Of a DNA stretch of 35,733 bases, positions 18,846-27,572 are shown in pieces. The stretch covers positions 1 through 35,733 of the forward strand of contig CAIODK010000165.1 of the NCBI GenBank assembly GCA_903856995.1. The letters run 5' to 3'. The notes under the pieces are model-generated. The model did not search any database, had not been told where the DNA came from, and was given only the letters and a program-made list of their open reading frames with translations. A program made the position numbers and the translations under genes. This stretch comes from an uncultured Burkholderiales bacterium. GTDB lineage: Bacteria > Pseudomonadota > Gammaproteobacteria > Burkholderiales > Burkholderiaceae_C. Every line of letters starts with the position of its first letter. The stretch's first letter is position 1.

Positions 18846-19739
18846 TTACCAGCTGTCGTCGCCGCCACCTGAATCAGCACTGTCCCAATCGCTGCCAGAG
18901 CCGGCATCGAATGCGCCTAAGTCGGGTTGCGCAGGGGCGTCAAATGGCACGTAGCCCCCATTGCCTGCTGCGGGTGCTGCACTGGGTGCCGATGCATTGT
19001 GATGGTCACCCTCAAACGCTTTAGACAAGGCATAGCCCGCCGCCACACCTGCCAAACCACCGACGACAGCACCCGTCATGGTCGAGCCACCGCTATTCGG
19101 CTGGGCGTAACCCTGCTGCGGGGCAGCTGCATAGCCTGGCGCATTGGGGGTGAACTGTGCGCCAAAGCCACGCGGCGCTAATGGGGCGCCCGCGGGGGCA
19201 GGTACAGGTGCGTAGTTTGTGTTGTTGGCATTGGCGACCGCCGAGCGGCGGAACCACAAACCGAGCACAACCAAGCCGGCAATAGCCAGCCACACGTAGC
19301 TGAGTGGGAACCCGCTGCTTGCTGGCGCTACAGGTACCGCTTGGGTGGCAGCGTGCGTACCTGGCGCGACAGAAGGCGACATCACCACGGAAGAGGATGG
19401 GGATGCCAAATCGCTCACTTTGGTGAACACGGCGTTGAACTTCTCGGGACTGGTCGCGAACTTCAGCGATGGCTCAATGTCCTTGGCTTTTTGCAGCTCG
19501 GTTTGCGCTTCTTTGTAGCGCTGCTCGTGGGCCAGCACTTGGCCAAGCTCGTAATGCGCTTTGGCGCTTTGTGGTTTGTCTTGAAGAACTTCGCGCAGCA
19601 TGGCTTCTGCCTGCGTGTAATGACCGGCGCTGACGGCGCCTTCAATATCTTTGGGCGTAGGCAAGGCCAATGCCAGCGTGGCACTCACAATCAGCACGGT
19701 AGCCGCTAAAGATTTCAGCAATCGGGTCAACATAGTCAT
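18846..19739 (-). CDS. Tetratricopeptide repeat protein with signal peptide/TM and Gly/Asp/Ser-rich C-terminus
   Basis: 297 aa; QAEAMLREVLQDKPQSAKAHYELGQVLAHEQRYKEAQTELQKAKDIEPSLKF (TPR), TM SYVWLAIAGLVVLGLWF, tail DAGSGSDWDSADSGGGDDSW. Confidence 0.82.
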   Translation of the reverse strand: MTMLTRLLKSLAATVLIVSATLALALPTPKDIEGAVSAGHYTQAEAMLREVLQDKPQSAKAHYELGQVLAHEQRYKEAQTELQKAKDIEPSLKFATSPEKFNAVFTKVSDLASPSSSVVMSPSVAPGTHAATQAVPVAPASSGFPLSYVWLAIAGLVVLGLWFRRSAVANANNTNYAPVPAPAGAPLAPRGFGAQFTPNAPGYAAAPQQGYAQPNSGGSTMTGAVVGGLAGVAAGYALSKAFEGDHHNASAPSAAPAAGNGGYVPFDAPAQPDLGAFDAGSGSDWDSADSGGGDDSW

Positions 19740-19884
19740 GAACTACCTTTCAAAAAAACCTGCATCACACATGCGGTGCATTGTGCATCGCGGATGTGAC
19801 GGCTTGGTAAACCACGCGAGCTCTCGCCTAGTTGGGTGCACCCATCCGAAATACAAGGGGAAAGATGAAAAGCGTGGCAGAAAC

Positions 19885-19909
19885 GAAAAAGGCTCCTTGC
19901 GGAACCTTT
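19885..19909 (-). terminator. Rho-independent terminator (minus strand)
   Basis: Minus strand AAAGGTTCC-GCAA-GGAGCCTTT hairpin (one G-U pair, GNRA-type loop) followed by a T tract, downstream of the partial tRNA-Val. Confidence 0.7.
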
Positions 19910-19937
19910 GACTTTGGCTTGTTTGAAGCGTTTGAAC

Positions 19938-19991
19938 TGGCAAAAATGGTGGGCGATGCACGTTTCGAACTTGCGACCCCCACAGTGTGAA
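19938..19991 (-). repeat. Direct repeat copy 1: 3' half of tRNA-Val(CAC) plus flank; putative att site
   Basis: 54 bp identical to 23225-23278 except one base (c at 19961 vs a at 23248); similarity stops in the anticodon loop. Confidence 0.9.
19947..19991 (-). pseudogene. tRNA-Val 3' fragment (T-arm, acceptor 3' strand and CCA)
   Basis: Reverse complement TTCACACTGTGGGGGTCGCAAGTTCGAAACGTGCATCGCCCACCA; lacks 5' acceptor strand and D-arm; one T-stem mismatch. Confidence 0.85.
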
Positions 19992-20130
19992 GACTATGGC
20001 AGTTTGCCAATTTATTAAATTAAATCAACGACTTATCTAATTATAAATGTCCAAAAGTAGTATAGTTTTAGTATAGCTTTTCACTTATATAGTTATTACT
20101 TTCAAACCATACTTAGAACTTGTAGGACAC

Positions 20131-20155
20131 CAAGCGTAAAGACTCTTTACGCTTG
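20131..20155. terminator. Strong hairpin downstream of gntR, possible terminator
   Basis: CAAGCGTAAAG-ACT-CTTTACGCTTG perfect 11-bp stem; only a weak T tract follows. Confidence 0.4.
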
Positions 20156-20186
20156 TAAGTTTTGGGTTTGCACTCATGCAATAAAG

Positions 20187-20837
20187 CTACCGATCTTTCA
20201 CAACTCTACGGATCGTGTTTGCGAAGTGATCGTTAACAGCCCTCTTCATTTTTTTCACATCACGGCTAGCTAAGGCTTGGGCAATTTCTTCATGGTCCTC
20301 TAAAGCACCACGCCAATTTTCAGGTGTGTTGTTGCCACTGTATCTGAGGCTACGCATGCGTTTGCTAAGGGTGCTATGAAGCATCGTTAGTGATTCGTTA
20401 TCAGCCATCTCCACCAAAGTGTCATGAATTTTTTGATTTAAATCGAAATATTCTGGCCGTTTACCTTTTGCGTACAACACTTTCATTTTTTCGTTCATGG
20501 CCAGCACTTGGTCAATTCGATGTTGATCTGTCTTACATGCCTTTTGGGCTGCAAAACTTTCTAGCAGCCCCATTACCTCCAACATGTCTGCAGCATCTTT
20601 AGAACTGAAATTTTTTACTACAGCGCCACGCAAAGGCAACAACTCCACCAAACCCTCAGACGCTAACACCTTCAAAGCCTCACGAATTGGTGTTCTAGAA
20701 ACGCCCAAATCTCTGCTTATCTCTAACTCAGGCACTCTTTCCCCCGGCTTAATTTGCGATTCAACAATTAAGTTGCGCAAACGAGATGTCACCTCTAAAT
20801 GGAGCGATGTTCTTGCAATTGGATCTTTCACGGACAT
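20187..20837 (-). CDS. GntR family transcriptional regulator (FadR/FCD subfamily)
   Basis: Start set at MSVKDPIARTSLHLEVTSRLRNLIVESQIKPGERVPELEISRDLGVSRTPIREALKVLASEGLVELLPLRGAVV; helical FCD domain follows. Confidence 0.94.
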   Translation of the reverse strand: MSVKDPIARTSLHLEVTSRLRNLIVESQIKPGERVPELEISRDLGVSRTPIREALKVLASEGLVELLPLRGAVVKNFSSKDAADMLEVMGLLESFAAQKACKTDQHRIDQVLAMNEKMKVLYAKGKRPEYFDLNQKIHDTLVEMADNESLTMLHSTLSKRMRSLRYSGNNTPENWRGALEDHEEIAQALASRDVKKMKRAVNDHFANTIRRVVKDR

Positions 20838-20850
20838 AGATATTCGAGGG

Positions 20851-20907
20851 TAATTACGGATGCCGATGATTGTATGAGATTCATTACACTGTAATCCGTA
20901 ATTACAG
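20851..20907. promoter_or_regulatory. Nested inverted-repeat operator region between gntR and pdxA-like gene
   Basis: TAATTACGGAT (20851-20861) / ATCCGTAATTA (20894-20904); ATTACA-C-TGTAAT (20883-20895); CTGTAAT-N5-ATTACAG (20889-20907). Confidence 0.65.
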
Positions 20908-20944
20908 ATTACACATAAGATCAATTTTGTTTTGAAAGAACCTA

Positions 20945-21901
20945 ATGACGCTTCCTACCATTGCTCTGTTCACTGGCGATCCTGCAGGCATAGGTCCTGA
21001 ACTGGTTCAAAAACTGCTGCAAGACCCAGTTAGTCATCAAGCAAAAAAAATCATTTTGATAGGCCAAAAAGGCTGCATATCGCCGAGTTCAATTTCAACT
21101 TGGCACGACTGGTCAGGTCACATGGCTCCTTCATTCAAAGCCGCCTCTGCAGACGCTCATAACGGGGCTTACATGATTGAGGCTTTGGCACAAGGTGTTG
21201 CATTGGTTAGAGATGGTCAAGCGGATGCCTTTTGTTTTGCTCCCCTTAATAAAAGCGCCCTTCGCCTTGGCGGTATGCACCAAGAAGACGAACTTCGCTG
21301 GTTTGAAGAATTTTTGAACTACAAAGGCGTATGCGGCGAGCTTAATGTCTTAGAGAATCTTTGGACCTCACGCGTCACATCTCATGTACCCTTGAAAGAA
21401 GTCAGTAATCTGCTGTCGAGTCAAAAAGTATTTGAATCGATATGGATGATTTCAAATGCACTCAAGGCAGCGGGAAAACAAAAACCACGCATAGCAATTT
21501 GCGGGCTTAATCCACACAATGGCGACAACGGTAACTATGGCGATGAAGAAATCAAAATCATTGCACCAGGGGTAGAGATGGCTCAGAGAGAAGACATCAA
21601 TGCAGACGGTCCCTTTCCTGCAGATACTGCATTCGTCCGCGCCATTCGAAAAGACGATGGGTATGACGGCGTAGTCACCATGTACCACGACCAAGGACAA
21701 ATCGCAATGAAACTAATGGGTTTTGAAAAAGGGGTCACTGTGCATGGCGGGCTCCCTATCCCCATCACTACTCCGGCGCATGGAACCGCATACGACATCG
21801 TTGGAAAAAACTTAGCTAATCCCCAAGCCATGCTGAATGCATTCGAATTGGCTTGCCGAATGGGACAACACCATCGTAAACAAAATAAATCAATGACTTA
21901 A
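20945..21901 (+). CDS. PdxA family NAD-dependent dehydrogenase/decarboxylase (4-hydroxythreonine-4-phosphate dehydrogenase-like)
   Basis: 318 aa; ALFTGDPAGIGPELV, VTSHVPLKEVSNLL, AICGLNPHNGDNGNYGDEE, VTMYHDQGQIAMKLMGFEKGVTVHGGLPIPITTPAHGTAYDIVGKNLA. GntR-linked context suggests a catabolic PdxA2-type, not PLP synthesis. Confidence 0.9.
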   Translation: MTLPTIALFTGDPAGIGPELVQKLLQDPVSHQAKKIILIGQKGCISPSSISTWHDWSGHMAPSFKAASADAHNGAYMIEALAQGVALVRDGQADAFCFAPLNKSALRLGGMHQEDELRWFEEFLNYKGVCGELNVLENLWTSRVTSHVPLKEVSNLLSSQKVFESIWMISNALKAAGKQKPRIAICGLNPHNGDNGNYGDEEIKIIAPGVEMAQREDINADGPFPADTAFVRAIRKDDGYDGVVTMYHDQGQIAMKLMGFEKGVTVHGGLPIPITTPAHGTAYDIVGKNLANPQAMLNAFELACRMGQHHRKQNKSMT

Positions 21902-21928
21902 ACCTTGATTACCTAACTAGGAGACGAA

Positions 21929-22888
21929 ATGAATAAACACATTACCGTTTTGGTGTCCGCTCTCTTATTTGCCCTCAGCACTCAAGCACAAAACTCTTAC
22001 CCAAATAAACCCGTCAAAATAATGGTGGGCGCAGGCGCTGGCGGCGGTACTGACATCATTGCGCGCATGCTGGCAGAGAAAATGAGTGATTCGCTAAAAG
22101 GCACCTTCATTGTTGAAAACAAACCTGGCGCCGCAAACACCATCGCGGCCGAACTCACCGCTAAGGCTGTGCCAGATGGACACACTCTCTTAGTTGCTAC
22201 CAATACAGGGCAAGCCATCGCGCCACATTTGATCAAGTTGTCCTACGATCCCATGAAAGATTTAACACCCCTTGGATTGGTAGTCACCGTTCCTAACGTA
22301 TTGGTGGTTGGCTCCAACGTCCCTGCCAACAACATCAAAGAGTTGGTCGCACTAATGAAAGCAAAGCCTGAGGAGTTTAAATATGCTTCATCAGGCGTTG
22401 GCAGCACGCAGCACATTGCAGGCGAAGGATTTGACTTGGCAGCCGGCGTCAAGAGTGTGCACATACCCTACAAAGGAAGTGCCCAGGCCCACTTAGACAT
22501 CATTGCAGGCAATGTCCAGATCATGTTTGACACAACATCCTCTGCCATGGGCCAAATCAAAGCAGGTAAATTCAAACCCTTGGCTGTGACCACTGCACAA
22601 CGCACCTCTGAACTACCCAACGTTCCGACCTTGGCTGAAGCTGGTGTACCTGGTTTTGAGATGAGCACCTGGTATGGCCTATTCGTGACAACAGGTACCC
22701 CCCCTGATGTGGTGGTAAAGCTTCAAACTGAATTAGCACGAATCATCAAATTACCCGATGTACAAATCAAACTCAAAGGACTTGGCGGCGAATCAGGCAA
22801 CCTTAGTCCTGAAGAATTTACAAAACTAAATCGTCAGGAGTTTGAGCGATTTGGCAAGTTGATCAAACTGGCCAACATCAAAATGTGA
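21929..22888 (+). CDS. Bug/TctC family tripartite tricarboxylate transporter substrate-binding protein
   Basis: 319 aa with signal peptide; YPNKPVKIMVGAGAGGGTDIIARMLAEKM, VPTLAEAGVPGFEMSTWYGLFVTTGTP. Confidence 0.94.
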   Translation: MNKHITVLVSALLFALSTQAQNSYPNKPVKIMVGAGAGGGTDIIARMLAEKMSDSLKGTFIVENKPGAANTIAAELTAKAVPDGHTLLVATNTGQAIAPHLIKLSYDPMKDLTPLGLVVTVPNVLVVGSNVPANNIKELVALMKAKPEEFKYASSGVGSTQHIAGEGFDLAAGVKSVHIPYKGSAQAHLDIIAGNVQIMFDTTSSAMGQIKAGKFKPLAVTTAQRTSELPNVPTLAEAGVPGFEMSTWYGLFVTTGTPPDVVVKLQTELARIIKLPDVQIKLKGLGGESGNLSPEEFTKLNRQEFERFGKLIKLANIKM

Positions 22889-23044
22889 CAAGCAATCGGT
22901 AAATGTTCACTAGAAAAATAGAACAGGCAATTTGCAATCAAGTTGTTGTAACCGGCTCCTGAAAGAAGCGCAATGCGAAGGAGCGATAGCAAATCAGACA
23001 GAACATGCTTAGAAATAAGAACTGCATTTTCAATGCGAGTACCT

Positions 23045-23063
23045 TGCTCACGTAGCGTGAGCA
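23045..23063. other. Perfect hairpin TGCTCACG-TAG-CGTGAGCA
   Basis: 8-bp stem with 3-nt loop in the noncoding end of the islet. Confidence 0.45.
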
Positions 23064-23138
23064 TATGAAGTTTTGTAACCCAATTCAATCCGGCTTATCG
23101 CGATGAATAAATCAACAAGTTTCAGTTTTGAAGAGACG

Positions 23139-23163
23139 AAAAAAATGCTTCCTAGGGAAGCAT
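23139..23163 (-). terminator. Rho-independent terminator for tRNA-Val (minus strand)
   Basis: Minus strand ATGCTTCC-CTA-GGAAGCAT followed by TTTTTT; ~70 nt downstream of the tRNA 3' end. Confidence 0.75.
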
Positions 23164-23224
23164 ATGTCGAACTCTTAAAAAGTAAATTCTGAAAACACCC
23201 TAAGTGATTGGTGGCGTTCAGATT

Positions 23225-23278
23225 TGGCAAAAATGGTGGGCGATGCAAGTTTCGAACTTGCGACCCCCACAGTGTGAA
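23225..23278 (-). repeat. Direct repeat copy 2, inside the intact tRNA-Val(CAC); putative att site
   Basis: See 19938-19991; 53/54 identical. Confidence 0.9.
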
Positions 23279-23308
23279 TGTGGTGCTCTACCCCTGAGCT
23301 AATCGCCC
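23234..23308 (-). tRNA. tRNA-Val (anticodon CAC), CCA encoded
   Basis: GGGCGAT TA GCTC AGGGGTA GAGC A CCACA TTCACAC TGTGG GGGTC GCAAG TTCGAAA CTTGC ATCGCCC A CCA: all four arms pair; anticodon CAC. Confidence 0.95.
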
Positions 23309-23344
23309 ATTTTTACCTTATTCCCATTGCTGGAAAGTCAATAA

Positions 23345-24058
23345 TTATGCCACAGAATTTTCTGCATTTCTCCAAACCGTATTTCCGCCGCTCGATTTAT
23401 CTAACTGCGTCAACACATCTTCGTGCTGCGTCAGTTCTTGTTCAGAGGCAGCGATGACGGGAAGCTGAAAGCTGCGGAGCTCCACATACTCGGTTGTGCG
23501 ATTTAGCTCGTCGCTACTCTCGACTTCCATCAACAGCGCGTCCTGCCCGCGAGTCATGTTGATGTACACGTCGGCCAACAGCTCAGCATCCAGCAAAGCG
23601 CCATGCAGCGTGCGACCTGAGTTGTCCACCTCCAAACGATCACACAAAGAGTCCAGTGAGTTGCGTTTGCCAGGGAACATTTCTTTGGCCATCACCAGCG
23701 TATCGGTGATGCTGTCAACAAACGTGGTGAACGGTTTGCGACCTTGCAGTTCGAGCTCTTTATTTAAAAAGCTGACGTCGAATGGGGCATTGTGGATGAT
23801 GACTTCAGCACCTTCGATGTACTCCAAAAACTGGTCCACCACTGCACCAAACTTGGGTTTGTCTTTCAAGAACTCGTTGGTGATGCCGTGCACGCGCAAG
23901 GCTTCTTCATGGCTGTCACGCTCAGGATTGAGGTAGAAATGCAGATTATTGCCAGTGAGCTTGCGGTGCAGCAGCTCCACACACCCAATCTCAATGACGC
24001 GGTCACCGCTGTCAGCCGAGAGACCTGTTGTTTCTGTGTCTAGAAAAATCTGGCGCAT
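23345..24058 (-). CDS. dnaQ: DNA polymerase III epsilon subunit
   Basis: Start set at MRQIFLDTETTGLSADSGDRVIEIGCVELLHRKLTGNNLHFYLNPER; ExoI DxE, HNAPFDVSFLNKEL, LHGALLDAELLADVYINMT. Confidence 0.96.
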   Translation of the reverse strand: MRQIFLDTETTGLSADSGDRVIEIGCVELLHRKLTGNNLHFYLNPERDSHEEALRVHGITNEFLKDKPKFGAVVDQFLEYIEGAEVIIHNAPFDVSFLNKELELQGRKPFTTFVDSITDTLVMAKEMFPGKRNSLDSLCDRLEVDNSGRTLHGALLDAELLADVYINMTRGQDALLMEVESSDELNRTTEYVELRSFQLPVIAASEQELTQHEDVLTQLDKSSGGNTVWRNAENSVA

Positions 24059-24060
24059 GG

Positions 24061-24399
24061 TCAGTGGTTTTCTTTTGCGTGGTTGATGGTGTACTTTGGA
24101 ATTTCCACCACCAAGTTTTGCTGAGCCACGATGGCTTGGCAACTCAAACGCGAGTTGGGTTCTAAGCCCCAAGCACGGTCGAGCAAGTCGTCTTCGTTTT
24201 CGTCAGCTTCGTTGAGCGACTTCAAACCCTCGCGCACGATGACGTGGCAGGTGGTGCAAGCGCAGCTCATGTCGCAAGCGTGCTCAATGTTGATGTGGTT
24301 TTCTAGCAGCACTTCGCAAATGGTGCTACCCGCGGTGGCTTGAAGCTCAGCACCATTTGGGCAGAGTTCGGCATGGGGCAAGATTTTGATAACAGGCAT
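24061..24399 (-). CDS. fdx: ISC-type [2Fe-2S] ferredoxin
   Basis: 112 aa; EHACDMSCACTTCHVIVREGLKSLNEADENEDDLLDRAWGLEPNSRLSCQAIV; adjacent to hscA. Confidence 0.96.
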   Translation of the reverse strand: MPVIKILPHAELCPNGAELQATAGSTICEVLLENHINIEHACDMSCACTTCHVIVREGLKSLNEADENEDDLLDRAWGLEPNSRLSCQAIVAQQNLVVEIPKYTINHAKENH

Positions 24400-26255
24400 T
24401 AGAGGTTCTCGATGTTTTGTCCGGCCAAGGCATGCTGAATGCCTCGGTTCATGCGTTGGGCGGCGAAGGCTTCTGTGCCCTTGGCCAAGGCTTCGGTGGT
24501 GGCTTCAATCTGGGCAGCGTCTTCAAGTTTTTTAGCTTCGAGGGTTGCAACCATCAAGGCGTCGATGCGCGTGCGGTCCTGCGCAGACAGCAAATCACCA
24601 TCTGCCTTCAAAGCACTTTGCGTGGCCAGCCACATGCGATCTGCATCCACACGTGCCTCAACCAAAGCGCGCGCTTTGATGTCTTGCTCCGCGGTTTTGA
24701 AGCTGTCTTGCAGCATGGTGGCGATTTGATCGTCTGACAAACCATAGGAAGGTTTGACAGTGATGTTGGCAGTCACACCACTCATTTGCTCCAGCGCACC
24801 CACACTCACCATGCCATCGGCATCGACGGTGAAGGTCACACGGATACGCGCAGCACCAGCAGCCATGGGCGGAATGCCTCGCAGCTCAAAGCGGGCCAAG
24901 CTGCGGCAGTCGGCCACCAAATCGCGCTCGCCCTGCACCACGTGCAAGGCCAAAGCGGTTTGACCATCTTGGTAGGTGGTGAAGTCTTGCGCCATCGCAG
25001 TCGGGATGGTTTGGTTGCGGGGGACGATGCGCTCGACCAAACCGCCCATTGTCTCGATGCCGAGCGACAACGGAATCACGTCCAACAAAAGCAACTCGCC
25101 ATCCGGGTTGTTGCCTGCCAGTTGGTTGGCTTGAATCGACGCACCCAAGGCAACCACTTCGTCTGGATTCAGGTTGTTCAATGGGGCACAGCCCAGCAAA
25201 TCAGCGACAGCATGCTGAACTTGCGGCATGCGGGTGGAGCCACCGACCATGACCACGCCTTGAATGTCTTCTTTGCTCAACTTGGCATCGCGCAGAACTT
25301 TGCGCACAGCAGACAGTGTGCGCAGGGTCAGCGCCGCCGTTGCAGCTTCAAACTCAGCACGCGTGACGGTGTGACGCACAGCGCCGCCCGACAACACCAC
25401 TTCAAACGTGGCCGTTTCAGCACCAGACAGGGCTTCTTTGCAGGCACGCGCAGCCACCAACACATTGGATTTATCAGCAGGCGTGTTGAGTTCGCAGCCG
25501 GTTTGGGCTTGTACCCAGTCCACCAAGGCGCGGTCGTAGTCGTCGCCGCCCAAAGCGGAATCACCGCCCGTGGCGAGTACTTCGAACACGCCACGGGTGA
25601 GGCGAAGCACAGAAATATCGAACGTGCCACCGCCCAAGTCATAGACGGCATACACGCCTTCGCTGGCTTGATCTAAACCATAGGCAATGGCTGCAGCCGT
25701 GGGTTCGTTGATGAGGCGCAGCACGTTGATGCCGGCCAGTTGTGCGGCGTCTTTGGTGGCTTGGCGTTGGGCATCGTCAAAATACGCAGGCACGGTAATC
25801 ACCGCACCATATAAATCGTCGTTGAAGGTGTCTTCGGCGCGAAAACGCAACGTCGCCAAAATTTCGGCGCTCACCTCGACGGGTGATTTCTCACCCGCGC
25901 GGGTTTGAATGGCCAACATGCCAGGCTTGTCGATGAACGCATAGGGCAACTTGTCGCGGTTGGCAATGTCTGCCACGCCACGGCCCATGAAACGCTTCAC
26001 AGACACCAATGTGTTTTGTGGGTCTTGCGCTTGCGAAGCCAAAGCCGCACGGCCTATTTGGCGGCCATCGTTTTCGAGGTAACGCACAGCTGAGGGCAAG
26101 ATGACATGACCGTCGGCGTCGGGCAAGCACTCGGCCACGCCATGACGCATGCAAGCCACCAATGAATGGGTGGTACCTAAATCAATGCCGACCGCGATGC
26201 GTCGCTGATGGGGATCTGGGGCTTGACCGGGTTCGGAAATTTGTAACAACGCCAT
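24399..26255 (-). CDS. hscA: Fe-S assembly chaperone HscA (Hsp70 family)
   Basis: 618 aa; [34 protein letters not shown]; isc operon position. Confidence 0.97.
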   Translation of the reverse strand: MALLQISEPGQAPDPHQRRIAVGIDLGTTHSLVACMRHGVAECLPDADGHVILPSAVRYLENDGRQIGRAALASQAQDPQNTLVSVKRFMGRGVADIANRDKLPYAFIDKPGMLAIQTRAGEKSPVEVSAEILATLRFRAEDTFNDDLYGAVITVPAYFDDAQRQATKDAAQLAGINVLRLINEPTAAAIAYGLDQASEGVYAVYDLGGGTFDISVLRLTRGVFEVLATGGDSALGGDDYDRALVDWVQAQTGCELNTPADKSNVLVAARACKEALSGAETATFEVVLSGGAVRHTVTRAEFEAATAALTLRTLSAVRKVLRDAKLSKEDIQGVVMVGGSTRMPQVQHAVADLLGCAPLNNLNPDEVVALGASIQANQLAGNNPDGELLLLDVIPLSLGIETMGGLVERIVPRNQTIPTAMAQDFTTYQDGQTALALHVVQGERDLVADCRSLARFELRGIPPMAAGAARIRVTFTVDADGMVSVGALEQMSGVTANITVKPSYGLSDDQIATMLQDSFKTAEQDIKARALVEARVDADRMWLATQSALKADGDLLSAQDRTRIDALMVATLEAKKLEDAAQIEATTEALAKGTEAFAAQRMNRGIQHALAGQNIENL

Positions 26256-26273
26256 AGGTGTGTATTGTCGCTT

Positions 26274-26822
26274 TCAGGAGGCGTCTAGATTGTCAATTCG
26301 GAATTCGATGTCACGCAAAAACTTCGCGATGAACATCAGCCCCCTCACCTGCTGTGCGGCGGCGGGTAGGTCGTGTGCGGTGTCAATGAGCTGTGCGCAT
26401 TGCTGCAAAGCAGTTTTGTGGGCTTGTTGCACATCGTCGTGCAAGGCGTCTAGCGCGGCCACATCCGTGGCGTCGTCCATGGCCTCGCGCCATTCCATTT
26501 GCTGCATCAAAAACGCAGCAGGCATGGCGGTGTTGTTTTCGGCTTGAATGGGCGCCCCGCCCAGCTCGCACAAATAGGCGGCGCGGCGCATGGGGTCTTT
26601 GAGGCGTTGGTAGGCCTCATTGATCCGTACCGACCACTGCATGGCCACGCGTTGTGCGGCCGTGCCTTGGCTGGCAAATTTATCGGGGTGCGCTTCGCGT
26701 TGCAAGTCTTTCCAGCGCGTATCTAGTTGCTCGCGTGCCTGTGAGAACTGCACAGGTACGTTAAAGAGCTCAAAGTCGCTGACCGAAAGCTGCGCCGACA
26801 ACGGCTTGGCCGGTTCGCTCAC
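26274..26822 (-). CDS. hscB: Fe-S assembly co-chaperone HscB
   Basis: 182 aa; J-domain variant FELFNVPVQFSQAREQLDTRWKDLQREAHPDKFA. Confidence 0.95.
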   Translation of the reverse strand: MSEPAKPLSAQLSVSDFELFNVPVQFSQAREQLDTRWKDLQREAHPDKFASQGTAAQRVAMQWSVRINEAYQRLKDPMRRAAYLCELGGAPIQAENNTAMPAAFLMQQMEWREAMDDATDVAALDALHDDVQQAHKTALQQCAQLIDTAHDLPAAAQQVRGLMFIAKFLRDIEFRIDNLDAS

Positions 26823-26834
26823 GTCAACCCCACT

Positions 26835-27158
26835 TTAGATACGGAACGATTCGCCGCAACCGCAACGGTCACGTTCGTTCGGGTTGAGAAACTTGAAGCC
26901 TTCGTTCAAGCCTTCGCGCACGAAGTCGAGCTGTGTGCCGTCGATGTAGGCCAAGCTTTTGGGGTCGATCAACACCTTGACGCCATGATCTTCAAAGATC
27001 ACGTCTTCAGGCTCAGACGCGTCCACGTACTCGAGTTTGTAAGCCAAGCCCGAACAACCCGTGGTTTTGACACCCAAACGCACGCCCATGCCCTTGCCAC
27101 GTTTGGCGAGGTAGCGGGTCACGTGTCGAGCCGCTGCTTCTGTCAGAGTGATAGCCAT
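26835..27158 (-). CDS. iscA: Fe-S assembly A-type carrier IscA
   Basis: 107 aa; [17 protein letters not shown] and CGCGESFRI cysteine motifs. Confidence 0.96.
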   Translation of the reverse strand: MAITLTEAAARHVTRYLAKRGKGMGVRLGVKTTGCSGLAYKLEYVDASEPEDVIFEDHGVKVLIDPKSLAYIDGTQLDFVREGLNEGFKFLNPNERDRCGCGESFRI

Positions 27159-27170
27159 GGCGGTACGTGC

Positions 27171-27557
27171 TTAAACAGCGTGTTTCTTTTTGTAGTCATC
27201 CACAGCGGCCTTGATGGCGTCTTCAGCCAAGATGGAGCAGTGAATTTTGACGGGAGGGAGCGCCAGCTCTTCAGCGATTTCGCTGTTCTTCAAAGCTGCT
27301 GCCTCGTCCAAGGTCTTGCCCTTGACCCACTCGGTCACCAGCGAGGAAGAGGCAATGGCGGAGCCGCAGCCGTAGGTTTTGAAACGTGCATCTTCGATCA
27401 CGCCCGTGATGGGGTTGACCTTGATTTGCAACTTCATCACGTCGCCGCAAGCGGGTGCGCCAACCATACCGGTACCAACCGTGTCGTCGCCCTTGTCAAA
27501 CGAACCCACGTTGCGTGGGTTTTCGTAGTGATCGATTACTTTTTCAGAATAAGCCAT
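27171..27557 (-). CDS. iscU: Fe-S scaffold IscU
   Basis: 128 aa; MAYSEKVIDHYENPRNVGSFD, VGAPACGDVMKLQI, KTYGCGSAIASSSLVTEW, LPPVKIHCSILAEDAI. Confidence 0.97.
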   Translation of the reverse strand: MAYSEKVIDHYENPRNVGSFDKGDDTVGTGMVGAPACGDVMKLQIKVNPITGVIEDARFKTYGCGSAIASSSLVTEWVKGKTLDEAAALKNSEIAEELALPPVKIHCSILAEDAIKAAVDDYKKKHAV

Positions 27558-27572
27558 GGTGATTTTCCTTAA

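Noticed and set aside
19947-19991. A second functional tRNA-Val gene
   Set aside because: Only the 3' half is present (no 5' acceptor strand, D-arm or full anticodon stem) and a T-stem pair is disrupted.
22834-23248. Small ORFs in the islet right end (84 aa and 66 aa, minus strand)
   Set aside because: No recognisable domain; the 66-aa ORF begins inside the tRNA 3' end (MHRPPFLP also appears at the duplicate copy), so it is a by-product of the repeat.
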